Notes: generated by a model from the sequence alone, not told the origin. DNA of 6,584 nucleotides from Bacteroidia bacterium (GCA_022425465.1 JAKMFK010000100.1:1-6584), one strand, 5' to 3'. Shown: positions 1 through 6,584, numbered from the stretch's first letter. Translations and numbers: made by a program.

Positions 1-1193
1 GATTTCAATGCATCATCCATAGAATTACCATAACATGTGGCTGCAACAACTCGACCACCATTAGTATATAAACCATCATCATCACGTTTTGTTCCAGCGT
101 GAAACAAAGTTTCACAATCTGAAGCAATATTGATAATTTTACCTTTATCGTATTGCTCTGGATATCCGCCAGATACAGCAAATACAGTTGTCGCATGTTC
201 AGTTTTTTTGTTTGCATCTCTAGAAACTAGCTCCCCGTTCTTTGAATCTAAAATCATCTGAGACAAAGACTCGTTTAATCTTGGAATGATTACTTCAGTC
301 TCTGGATCACCAAGACGAACATTATATTCAATCACCATAGGGTTATTTTCAACCAATATCAAACCAAAAAATACAAATCCTCTAAATTCTAAATTCTGAG
401 ATTTCAATCCATTAATCGTAGGTATGACGATTTGATTCATCGTCTTTTCATGCAAATCAGCTGTGTAAAAAGGGACAGGAGATACTGCACCCATACCACC
501 TGTATTTAATCCTTTGTCTCCTTCTCCAATTCTTTTATAATCCTTAGCTTCAGGAAACATGACATAATGTTCTCCATCAGTTAATGCAAAAACACTAAAC
601 TCAATACCATCTAAAAACTCTTCAATCACTACCCTACTCGATGCTGACCCAAACTTCTCATTGGCTAACATATCCTTGAGTGATTTTTTTGCTTCATCTA
701 GGTTATCTATAATTAGAACACCCTTTCCTGCAGCTAAACCATCTGCTTTTAAAACATAGGGTGGGTTTAACTTCTCTAAAAAAGTATAACCTTCCTCTAG
801 TTCATCTACAGTAAAACTTTTATAAGCGGCTGTAGGGATAGATAACTTTTGCATGAACTCTTTAGCAAATGCTTTGCTACTTTCAAGTTTACCAGCATGT
901 TTATCAGGAGAGAAGACATAAATATGTTTTGAATCCTCACTCCCCTCAAAATAATCTCTAACACCATTAGCAATAGCTTCCTCAGAACCAGGTAATACAG
1001 TATCTACATTATTTTCAAGACATACCTTCTTTAACGACTCAAAATCAGAAATATTAACATCTATATTCTTTCCACACATTTGAGTACCTGCATTCCCTGG
1101 AGCAATGTATATGTTGTCCTCCCCAATTTCCTGTTTAAGTTTCCATGCAATTGCATGTTCTCGAGCACCTGAACCTAGTATTAAAATACGCAT
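1..1193 (-). CDS. purD: Phosphoribosylamine--glycine ligase (GAR synthetase), C-terminus cut by window edge
   Basis: Cytosolic ATP-grasp enzyme of de novo purine synthesis that joins glycine to phosphoribosylamine using ATP, giving glycinamide ribonucleotide. The reverse strand is open from the ATG at 1193-1191 to the left edge, 397 codons; the family is usually about 420-430 residues, so about 30 are missing. Seen: N-terminal GSGAREHA (residues 7-14; the family norm is GSGGREHA), APGNAGT near residue 35, the ATP-grasp stretch KADGLAAGKG (149-158), NTGGMGAVSP (230-239, very typical of PurD) and the metal/ATP site EYNVRLGDPE (289-298), followed by a SGGYPE segment and NGGRVVAAT near the edge. 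The reading frame is unbroken at every motif checked. The start is set by the glycine-rich loop immediately after it; no Shine-Dalgarno is present. Odd point: the segment usually read as VGPEDPL is PGSEEAI here (68-74). It is divergent from secA and has its own promoter candidate. Identification is secure. Confidence 0.96.
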   Translation of the reverse strand, partial: MRILILGSGAREHAIAWKLKQEIGEDNIYIAPGNAGTQMCGKNIDVNISDFESLKKVCLENNVDTVLPGSEEAIANGVRDYFEGSEDSKHIYVFSPDKHAGKLESSKAFAKEFMQKLSIPTAAYKSFTVDELEEGYTFLEKLNPPYVLKADGLAAGKGVLIIDNLDEAKKSLKDMLANEKFGSASSRVVIEEFLDGIEFSVFALTDGEHYVMFPEAKDYKRIGEGDKGLNTGGMGAVSPVPFYTADLHEKTMNQIVIPTINGLKSQNLEFRGFVFFGLILVENNPMVIEYNVRLGDPETEVIIPRLNESLSQMILDSKNGELVSRDANKKTEHATTVFAVSGGYPEQYDKGKIINIASDCETLFHAGTKRDDDGLYTNGGRVVAATCYGNSMDDALK

Positions 1194-1209
1194 GATGTTT
1201 AATAAACTT

Positions 1210-1243
1210 CAAAGATAAATATGGTTACTTTTGAAGTCAAAAA
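1210..1243 (-). promoter_or_regulatory. Candidate Bacteroidota-type promoter of purD
   Basis: Read on the minus strand, TATCTTTG (1217-1210) matches the Bacteroidota -7 consensus TAnnTTTG exactly. TTTTTG (1243-1238) lies 20 nt upstream and fits the -33 TTTG element, within the usual spacing. Transcription would begin roughly at 1202-1206, giving a leader of only about ten bases before the purD ATG. The -33 element falls within the inverted repeat at 1229-1242. The consensus match is seen directly; promoter activity is inferred. Confidence 0.6.
1229..1242. repeat. 14-bp inverted repeat over the purD -33 element
   Basis: TTTTGA-AG-TCAAAA is a perfect palindrome with 6-bp arms and a 2-bp centre. 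It covers the putative -33 element of the purD promoter, so it is placed where an operator could act. In DNA this AT-rich such a repeat can easily arise by chance, so the operator role is only a suggestion. Confidence 0.3.
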
Positions 1244-1285
1244 TTTAAGCTAAATATATTCACATTTGATTCATGTATTTTAAAA

Positions 1286-1299
1286 ATTTACTTGTAAAT
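1286..1299. repeat. 14-bp inverted repeat over the putative secA -33 element
   Basis: ATTTAC-TT-GTAAAT is a perfect palindrome with 6-bp arms and a 2-bp centre, the same geometry as the repeat at 1229-1242 but with different arm sequence. It covers the CTTG proposed as the secA -33 element. It could be a protein-binding site, or a chance palindrome in AT-rich DNA. Confidence 0.25.
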
Positions 1300-1319
1300 A
1301 TTCAAATGGCATAATTTTA
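1291..1319 (+). promoter_or_regulatory. Weak candidate promoter of secA
   Basis: CTTG (1291-1294) and TAATTTTA (1312-1319) are separated by 17 nt. The second element differs from the Bacteroidota -7 consensus TAnnTTTG only at the last base; the first is a partial -33 match. Transcription would start near 1325, about 20 nt before the secA ATG. No SecM-like arrest gene or other leader gene lies in front of secA, so the translational control known in E. coli is not visible here. Confidence 0.35.
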
Positions 1320-1344
1320 GTCAACAATTAATAAAAATATCATA

Positions 1345-4300
1345 ATGATAAATTCTTTAGTAAACGGAATACAAAAACTATTTGGTAATAAGGCTGACAA
1401 AGATGTTAAGGGTCTTGAGCCCTTTGTTGGTATGATAAATTCAGAATTCATCAAGCTAAAAAACTTAAGTAATGATGAGCTTAGATCTAAAACAATATCA
1501 TTTAAGAATCAGGTAAACGACTATTTGTCAGATATCGATCAAAAAATAGCTGACTTAAAGTCTGAGATAGATAATTCTTCTGCACATGAAATCGATTTAA
1601 GAGAAGATGCATATGAAAAAATCGATTCTTTAGAAAAAGATAGAGATGAAAAACTAGAGGATGTTTTAAATCAAATCTTGCCTGAAGCATTTGCTGTAGT
1701 TAAAGAAACTGCAAGAAGGTTTACAGAAAATGATAAAATAATAGCAAAAGCTACCGATTATGATCGGGATTTAGCAGCCACAAAACCTCACATTAACATC
1801 AACAATCATGAGGTTATATTTAATACCACGTGGGAGGCAGCAGGACAAGAAGTGACCTGGAATATGATTCACTACGATGTCCAGTTAATAGGTGGTGTTG
1901 TACTTCATCAAGGGAAAATAGCCGAGATGCAAACAGGTGAAGGTAAAACTTTGGTATCTACACTCCCTGCCTACCTTAATGCTCTTGGTCAAAGAGGTGT
2001 GCACATTGTAACAGTTAATGATTACCTAGCTCGAAGAGATGCTGAATGGAATGCACCAATTTTTCAATTTCATGGTCTTAAAGTAGATTGTTTAGATTAC
2101 TACAGACCACATTCTGAGGAGAGGAAAAAGGCTTATCTAGCCGACATTACATACGGAACAAACAATGAATTTGGTTTTGACTATTTAAGAGATAATATGG
2201 CTCATAGTCCCGATGAACAAGTCCAACAAAAACATCACTTTGCAATGATTGATGAGGTTGATTCTGTCCTGATTGACGATGCGAGAACGCCTCTTATTAT
2301 TAGTGGTCCTACGCCTAAAGGAGATATTCATGAATTCAATGAATTGAAACCCAAAATTCAAAAAGTTGTCGATGCACAAAAACGGTATTTAAACACTGCA
2401 TTATCAGATGCTAAAAAACTTATCAAGGAAGGTAAAACTAATGAAAAAGAAGGCGGTCTTCTTCTCTACAGAAATTTTAGAGGATTCCCAAAAAACAAAC
2501 CTTTAATCAAATTTTTGGGTGAACAAGGAATCAAGGCTATCATGACTAAAGCAGAAAATTACTATTTGCAAGATCAACAAAAAGAAATGCATATTGTTGA
2601 TGAAGAGTTATACTTTACAATTGACGAAAAAAACAATCAGGTTGAACTAACAGATAAAGGAATAGATTTAATTTCCGAAAACAGTGGAGATAAAGACTTT
2701 TTCATACTGCCAGATGTAGGTAGTTCCATTGCTGAATTAGAAAAATCATCTATTTCTGAAAAAGAAAAACTGCAGAAAAAAGATGAACTCATGAGGGATT
2801 TCTCTGTAAAATCTGAACGAGTCCATAGTATAAATCAACTTCTCAAGGCCTATGCCATGTTTGAAAAAGATGTAGAATACATTATCCAAGACGGTAAGGT
2901 TAAAATTGTTGATGAGCAGACAGGTCGGGTTATGGATGGTCGTAGATATTCAGATGGTCTTCATCAAGCTATTGAGGCCAAAGAAAATGTTAAAGTAGAA
3001 GCAGCTACCCAGACATTTGCTACAATTACACTTCAAAACTTTTTCAGGATGTATCACAAACTGAGTGGTATGACAGGTACAGCAGAAACTGAAGCTGGTG
3101 AACTATGGGAGATATATAAACTCGATGTTGTTGTCATCCCAACTAATAAACCCATAGCAAGAGATGATCGTGAAGACTTAGTTTACAAGACTGTTAGAGA
3201 AAAATTTAATGCTGTTGCTGAGGAGATTGTCACGTTGCAAAAAGAAGGCAGGCCTGTGCTTGTTGGTACAACATCTGTTGAAATTTCAGAACTTTTGAGT
3301 AGAATGTTAAACATGAGGAAGATTAGACATAATGTTCTAAATGCGAAACAACACCAAAGAGAAGCTGATATTGTTGCTGAAGCTGGTCAACCAGGGGCAG
3401 TTACTCTTGCGACAAACATGGCTGGACGTGGTACCGATATCAAATTGGGCAAAGGTGTCAAAGAATCCGGTGGTTTAGCTATAATTGGTACAGAAAGGCA
3501 TGATAGTAGACGTGTTGACAGGCAACTAAGAGGTAGAGCTGGAAGACAAGGAGATCCAGGATCTTCACAATTCTTTGTGTCTTTGGAGGACAACTTAATG
3601 AGATTGTTTGGTTCTGACAGAGTTTCTAAAGTTATGGATCGTTTTGGTTATGAAGAAGGTGAGGTTATTCAACACTCCATGATTACCAAAACCATAGAAC
3701 GCTCACAGAAAAAAGTAGAGCAAAATAATTTTGGTATACGAAAGCGTTTATTAGAGTATGATGATGTGATGAACAAACAGCGTGTAGTGATTTATACGCG
3801 TCGAAAAAATGCACTATATGGAGATAGACTATCACTCGATATTAATAATGCTCTGTATGATTGGGTGGAGGATAATGTAAATGAATATAAAGATTTAAAC
3901 GACTATGATGGATTTAAATCCGAAACGATAAGGCATTTGGCTTTTAATCCAGATTTAACAGAAGATGAATTTAATCAAGACAAGCCAAGCCAAATTACTC
4001 AAAATATTTTCAACCAATTAGTGGATGCATATACTCGTAAAAATGAAACTATTAAGGAAAAAGCTTTAATTGTTTTTAATAAGATTAATAAAGAGAGAGG
4101 TAAAGAAGTTAAAAATATTTTAGTGCCATTTTCGGATGGTAAAAAATCTCTTAATGTATCCATAAACCTTCAAAAAGCAATTGAAACTAATGGAGAAGAA
4201 ATAATCAATGCATTCGAAAGATATGTTGCTCTTGCAATAATTGATGAAAATTGGAAAGAACATCTACGTGAATTAGATGACTTGAAACAATCAGCAAATA

Positions 4301-4665
4301 ATGCTTCTATTGAACAAAAAGATCCATTACTAATATATAAACTTGAGTCGTTTAATCTTTTTCAAGGAATGATTAGTAGTTTAAATGCTGAAATGACCTC
4401 TATCCTATTCAAAGGTGACATTGCTACGCAAGACTCAGATGATGTCCGAGAAGCACGAGAAATAAAACGCTCCGAAGATCGTTCTTTAAAAACAAGTAGA
4501 GCATCGGATGTAATTGTTAATCAAAATAATAATAATCAAAATACGCAAGATCAACCTAAAGAAACTCCAGTACCAGTTAGGGCAGAACAAAAAGTAGGTA
4601 GAAATGATAATTGTCCATGTGGAAGTGGGAAAAAATATAAAAAATGCCATGGGAAAAATAATTAG
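1345..4665 (+). CDS. secA: Preprotein translocase subunit SecA (1106 aa, Bacteroidota long form)
   Basis: ATPase motor that drives unfolded preproteins through SecYEG at the inner membrane. Seen in order: NBD1 with Q180 in YDVQLIGG, Walker A MQTGEGKT (195-202, K201), TYGTNNEFGFDYLRD (269-283) and Walker B DEVD (303-306) followed by ARTPLIISGP; the preprotein cross-linking region after about 316; SGMTGTA (574-580); NBD2 with NMAGRGTD (691-698) and the arginine-finger motif RQLRGRAGRQGD (726-737); the scaffold and two-helix finger around NWKEHLRELDDLKQ (969-982); a polar Asn-rich linker (about 1040-1084, with four AAT codons at 4525-4536); and the SEC-C zinc tail with C1090, C1092, C1101 and H1102, which in other bacteria binds SecB and lipids. 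It is about 200 residues longer than E. coli SecA (901). The excess is mainly a charged coiled-coil insert near 55-107 and another near 345-440, both known in Bacteroidota SecA. All catalytic motifs are intact. The finger-tip residue, usually Tyr, appears to be I989. The ATG at 1345 sits directly before a normal SecA N-terminus. The 3' end overlaps the next gene. Confidence 0.98.
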   Translation: MINSLVNGIQKLFGNKADKDVKGLEPFVGMINSEFIKLKNLSNDELRSKTISFKNQVNDYLSDIDQKIADLKSEIDNSSAHEIDLREDAYEKIDSLEKDRDEKLEDVLNQILPEAFAVVKETARRFTENDKIIAKATDYDRDLAATKPHININNHEVIFNTTWEAAGQEVTWNMIHYDVQLIGGVVLHQGKIAEMQTGEGKTLVSTLPAYLNALGQRGVHIVTVNDYLARRDAEWNAPIFQFHGLKVDCLDYYRPHSEERKKAYLADITYGTNNEFGFDYLRDNMAHSPDEQVQQKHHFAMIDEVDSVLIDDARTPLIISGPTPKGDIHEFNELKPKIQKVVDAQKRYLNTALSDAKKLIKEGKTNEKEGGLLLYRNFRGFPKNKPLIKFLGEQGIKAIMTKAENYYLQDQQKEMHIVDEELYFTIDEKNNQVELTDKGIDLISENSGDKDFFILPDVGSSIAELEKSSISEKEKLQKKDELMRDFSVKSERVHSINQLLKAYAMFEKDVEYIIQDGKVKIVDEQTGRVMDGRRYSDGLHQAIEAKENVKVEAATQTFATITLQNFFRMYHKLSGMTGTAETEAGELWEIYKLDVVVIPTNKPIARDDREDLVYKTVREKFNAVAEEIVTLQKEGRPVLVGTTSVEISELLSRMLNMRKIRHNVLNAKQHQREADIVAEAGQPGAVTLATNMAGRGTDIKLGKGVKESGGLAIIGTERHDSRRVDRQLRGRAGRQGDPGSSQFFVSLEDNLMRLFGSDRVSKVMDRFGYEEGEVIQHSMITKTIERSQKKVEQNNFGIRKRLLEYDDVMNKQRVVIYTRRKNALYGDRLSLDINNALYDWVEDNVNEYKDLNDYDGFKSETIRHLAFNPDLTEDEFNQDKPSQITQNIFNQLVDAYTRKNETIKEKALIVFNKINKERGKEVKNILVPFSDGKKSLNVSINLQKAIETNGEEIINAFERYVALAIIDENWKEHLRELDDLKQSANNASIEQKDPLLIYKLESFNLFQGMISSLNAEMTSILFKGDIATQDSDDVREAREIKRSEDRSLKTSRASDVIVNQNNNNQNTQDQPKETPVPVRAEQKVGRNDNCPCGSGKKYKKCHGKNN

Positions 4666-5044
4666 CTTTTTAGCATTTATTAGTGTTTTTCTGTCAAGTA
4701 GTTCAGTGTATAGCCAGGTCACTACTGAAAATAACAATAAAATTGAGCAGCTTCTCATTATGAAAAATGCCGCAATAGACACTAATAAAATAGCTGGTTA
4801 TCGAATACAACTTGCTTTCAATACCGATCGCTCAATTATCGATGATACAAAAGCTAATTTCTTAAAATTATTTCCAAAAAAAATTCAAAACTATACATTG
4901 TATCAACAACCCTATTGGAAATTTAGAGTAGGTAATTTCTATCGAGAAATTGATGCATTAGTCTCATTAAAAGAGATTAGGACATATTTCCCAGATGCTT
5001 TTATAGTTCCAGACAATATAAAGCGACCTTCAATTTCTAATTAA
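4649..5044 (+). CDS. Small secreted SPOR-domain protein
   Basis: Predicted 131-residue exported protein. SPOR domains typically bind peptidoglycan stripped of stem peptides, often at division sites; the role of this small Bacteroidota form is not known to me. The start at 4649 is chosen because it gives a clean signal peptide: MGK, a hydrophobic stretch IISFLAFISVFL (residues 4-15), then SSSSVYSQ with likely cleavage before Q23. An in-frame ATG at 4604 would put 15 charged and polar residues in front of this. No lipobox cysteine is present, so the product is probably periplasmic and soluble. After a short helical linker, the SPOR fold runs from about 50 to 120: GYRIQLAF (50-57), a helix to FLKLFP, then WKFRVGNF (90-97) and YFPDAFIVPD (113-122). 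The start overlaps the secA end by 17 bp in another frame, implying translational coupling and one mRNA. Alternative: a structural SPOR-like protein without glycan binding. Confidence 0.85.
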   Translation: MGKIISFLAFISVFLSSSSVYSQVTTENNNKIEQLLIMKNAAIDTNKIAGYRIQLAFNTDRSIIDDTKANFLKLFPKKIQNYTLYQQPYWKFRVGNFYREIDALVSLKEIRTYFPDAFIVPDNIKRPSISN

Positions 5045-5075
5045 CTTTGAAAAATTAATATATCATCATAATTTA

Positions 5076-5083
5076 TAGATTTG
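5076..5083 (+). promoter_or_regulatory. Possible -7 element upstream of the arginase gene
   Basis: TAGATTTG matches the Bacteroidota -7 consensus TAnnTTTG exactly and ends 28 nt before the arginase ATG. The nearest TTTG upstream (5046-5049) is 26 nt away, longer than the usual 17-23, so the promoter is poorly supported. The arginase may instead be carried on the secA transcript, since no hairpin followed by a T run lies in 5045-5111. Confidence 0.3.
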
Positions 5084-5103
5084 ATAGGTGATAGCTTAAG
5101 CAA

Positions 5104-5115
5104 ATGAATCAATGA
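5104..5115 (+). other. Three-codon mini-ORF overlapping the arginase start
   Basis: ATG AAT CAA TGA encodes Met-Asn-Gln and its stop TGA overlaps the arginase ATG as ATGA (5112-5115), in a different frame. A ribosome starting at 5104 would stop on the arginase start and could reinitiate there. This may be chance: no Shine-Dalgarno supports either start, and the peptide is too short to judge by coding potential. Confidence 0.25.
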
Positions 5116-6083
5116 CCAACACAGTAATTGTAAATTCAAAATCAGAGATTGGGGCTGGTACTAACGGGGCTAGCTTAGGAGTAGATGCTCTTAAATTTAC
5201 TGCTAAAAACCAAAACAATATTTTTTTTTCTGATCGACTCTCTATAGATATCATCAATGAAAATCACAAAATATATAATAATAGATTGGAATATACTATC
5301 TCTAATCGTCTAGATTCTATGAATAGATTATATGATGACTTCTGCTTGAAATTTGAGGATATATATAAATCCGGGAACCTTCCTATTGTAATTGCTGGAG
5401 ATCATTCTTCTGCTGGTGGAACAATTTCAGGAATAAAAAAGACTTATCCTCAAAAGAGATTAGGAGTAATCTGGATAGATGCTCATGCTGATTTACATTC
5501 TCCCTATACATCTCCTACTGGGAATATACATGGCATGCCATTAGCATTATCCCTTGGAATTGATAATATTGAATACCAAAAAAATGAGTTATCCTCCCAA
5601 ACCATTGAATCTTGGAATACACTCAAAAACAATGCAAATATTTCTCCAAAAATTTCAACTAATGATATTGTAATTATAGGAGTTAGAGACATTGAAAAAG
5701 AGGAAGATTACTTAATAAAAAAACACAACATCAAAACAATTAAGGTTGAAGAAGTTCGAAATAATGGAGCATTAAAATCATCAAAAATGGCTCTTGAACA
5801 CCTTGAGAATTGCGATATTATATATATTTCCTTTGATGTTGACAGCATGGATTGTGATTTAGTTTCATATGGGACAGGTACTCCTGTGCCCAATGGATTT
5901 TCTGAGTTGGAAGTAACAGATTTAATAGTAGAATTATGTAAAAGTCCAAAACTCTGTTGCTTTGAGATAACTGAAATCAATCCTTTGTTGGACGAAAAAA
6001 CAAATACAATGGTAGAAACTGGGCTAAGAATTCTAGAAAAGGTCACTCATACTATTGAATCAAAGTTTATAGATACACTATGA
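5112..6083 (+). CDS. rocF: Arginase (ureohydrolase family, 323 aa)
   Basis: Predicted cytosolic binuclear manganese enzyme that hydrolyses L-arginine to L-ornithine and urea. All six metal ligands are visible: H98 in GDHSSAGG, D123, H125 and D127 in DAHAD, D242 and D244 in SFDVDSMD. The proton-shuttle histidine is H140 in GNIHGMP, and the arginase-type EINP motif with E288 follows. The GNIHG segment after SPYTSPT (130-136) resembles the arginase loop (NTPLTTTSGNLHG in the mammalian enzyme) rather than agmatinase or formimidoylglutamase, so arginase is favoured. Two positions that hold the substrate amino-acid end differ from mammalian arginase I: Asn130 is H129, and Asp183 is E195. From memory, related flavobacterial arginases share the wording DLHSPYT, so these may be clade traits. 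Length is normal for the family. A run of nine T (5221-5229) lies at codons 37-40. It follows the SPOR gene by 67 nt and overlaps comB by ATGA. Another ureohydrolase substrate cannot be excluded. Confidence 0.88.
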   Translation: MTNTVIVNSKSEIGAGTNGASLGVDALKFTAKNQNNIFFSDRLSIDIINENHKIYNNRLEYTISNRLDSMNRLYDDFCLKFEDIYKSGNLPIVIAGDHSSAGGTISGIKKTYPQKRLGVIWIDAHADLHSPYTSPTGNIHGMPLALSLGIDNIEYQKNELSSQTIESWNTLKNNANISPKISTNDIVIIGVRDIEKEEDYLIKKHNIKTIKVEEVRNNGALKSSKMALEHLENCDIIYISFDVDSMDCDLVSYGTGTPVPNGFSELEVTDLIVELCKSPKLCCFEITEINPLLDEKTNTMVETGLRILEKVTHTIESKFIDTL

Positions 6084-6584
6084 AAATTCAAACAGTTATA
6101 TCTCCATCTCTCTTTAGTCAAATTGAGTCTATTGAAGATAAAATAGTTGTAGTTATTGACATTCTGCGTGCTACTTCTACAATTACAACAATCATCAATA
6201 ATGATGCTAAAGCATTGATCGCTGTTAAAAATGAATCGAGTGCTTTAGAATATAAAAGTGACAATTATTTGATAGGTGGTGAACGAAACGGTGAAACTAT
6301 TCCAGGTTTTGATTTTGGCAACTCTCCTTTTGACTATAACAAAGTTCTTGTTAGAAATAAGACTGTTATTCTAACTACAACTAATGGCACAAAGTGTATT
6401 GAAATGTCTTCAAATGCAAGTGAGGTAATTATTGGGTCATTTCTAAACCTAACAGCCGTAGTTAATTATGTTCAAGGAAAGGGAAAAGATATTGTTCTTT
6501 TTTGTGCTGGTTGGAAAGATAAGGTAAATCTCGAAGACAGTCTATTTGCAGGGGCATTCGCTTTAAAGATTCAAAACGCAATCA
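6080..6584 (+). CDS. comB: ComB-family protein (2-phosphosulfolactate phosphatase-like), C-terminus cut by window edge
   Basis: The first 168 codons are present; the family is usually about 230-240 residues. ComB, characterised in methanogens, removes phosphate from 2-phosphosulfolactate in coenzyme M synthesis and needs magnesium. Seen family motifs: VVVIDILRATSTI (23-35), GGERNG (66-71), IPGFDFGNSPFDY (74-86), TTTNGT (99-104) and CAGW...LEDSLFAG (142-158). The start at 6080 overlaps the arginase stop as ATGA, so the two genes are very probably translated from one message; no Shine-Dalgarno precedes it. Coenzyme M is not expected in Bacteroidota, so the real substrate here may be sulfolactate phosphate for another purpose, or a different phosphoester. 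Family assignment is strong; the reaction in this organism is inference. The frame is open to the right edge with no disruption. Confidence 0.88.
   Translation, partial: MKIQTVISPSLFSQIESIEDKIVVVIDILRATSTITTIINNDAKALIAVKNESSALEYKSDNYLIGGERNGETIPGFDFGNSPFDYNKVLVRNKTVILTTTNGTKCIEMSSNASEVIIGSFLNLTAVVNYVQGKGKDIVLFCAGWKDKVNLEDSLFAGAFALKIQNAI

Noticed and set aside
5..217. 70-codon minus-strand open frame at the left edge
   Set aside because: It is out of frame with purD, which is clearly the coding frame here and continues off the window.
4525..4536. AAT x4 microsatellite as a phase-variation site
   Set aside because: The unit is three bases and in frame, so length changes only add or remove Asn in a flexible linker.
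4604..4648. Upstream in-frame ATG as the start of the SPOR protein
   Set aside because: It adds 15 residues before the Lys-hydrophobic signal peptide and lies over the conserved SecA zinc-tail codons; the ATG at 4649 gives a normal signal peptide.
1345..4665. SecA long insertions as a novel fusion or extra domain
   Set aside because: Insertions near residues 55-107 and 345-440 are typical of Bacteroidota SecA, so they are a lineage trait.
4486..4782. 98-codon open frame on the minus strand with hydrophobic stretches
   Set aside because: It is antisense to the secA tail and the SPOR signal peptide; its hydrophobic look comes from the complement of Asn/Lys-rich codons.
5221..5229. T run as part of an intrinsic terminator
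   Set aside because: It sits inside the arginase reading frame and no GC-rich hairpin precedes it.
5708..6046. 112-codon open frame on the minus strand
   Set aside because: It lies antisense to the conserved arginase C-terminal half, has no recognisable domain and is explained as a shadow of that gene.

Overview
The window comes from an AT-rich bacterial chromosome, most likely a member of the Bacteroidota and probably Flavobacteriia. Four things support this. SecA is about 1100 residues and carries the long insertions usual in that phylum. None of the five genes has a recognisable Shine-Dalgarno sequence in front of its start. The one well-matched promoter has the Bacteroidota -33/-7 form (TTTG ... 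TAnnTTTG). The arginase has the active-site wording I associate with flavobacterial arginases. No mobile element, CRISPR array, tRNA or rRNA is visible.

Layout: (1) positions 1-1193, minus strand, hold most of purD (purine biosynthesis), whose 3' end is beyond the left edge. (2) Positions 1194-1344 are a short divergent intergenic region with a good promoter candidate for purD, a weaker one for secA, and two 14-bp inverted repeats that cover the two putative -33 elements. (3) Positions 1345-4665, plus strand, hold complete secA, the motor ATPase of the Sec translocase. (4) Positions 4649-5044 hold a small secreted SPOR-domain protein whose start lies inside the last codons of secA. (5) Positions 5045-5111 are a short spacer with a possible -7 element and a three-codon mini-ORF. 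(6) Positions 5112-6083 hold an arginase. (7) Positions 6080-6584 hold the first 168 codons of a ComB-family (2-phosphosulfolactate phosphatase-like) gene that overlaps the arginase stop by ATGA and runs off the right edge.

The plus-strand genes form two tightly coupled pairs, secA with the SPOR gene and the arginase with comB. The 67-nt spacer between the pairs has no visible terminator, so one transcript could carry all four. The secA-SPOR pair makes sense as translocase plus an exported envelope protein. The arginase-comB pair is the least explained part: one gene makes ornithine and urea, the other belongs to a family known from coenzyme M synthesis, a pathway not expected in this phylum. 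No gene-free stretch exceeds 300 bases. I see no clear sign of a wholly new system. The items most worth a second look are the arginase-comB coupling, residue changes in the SecA finger tip and arginase pocket, and the paired palindromes in the divergent promoter region.
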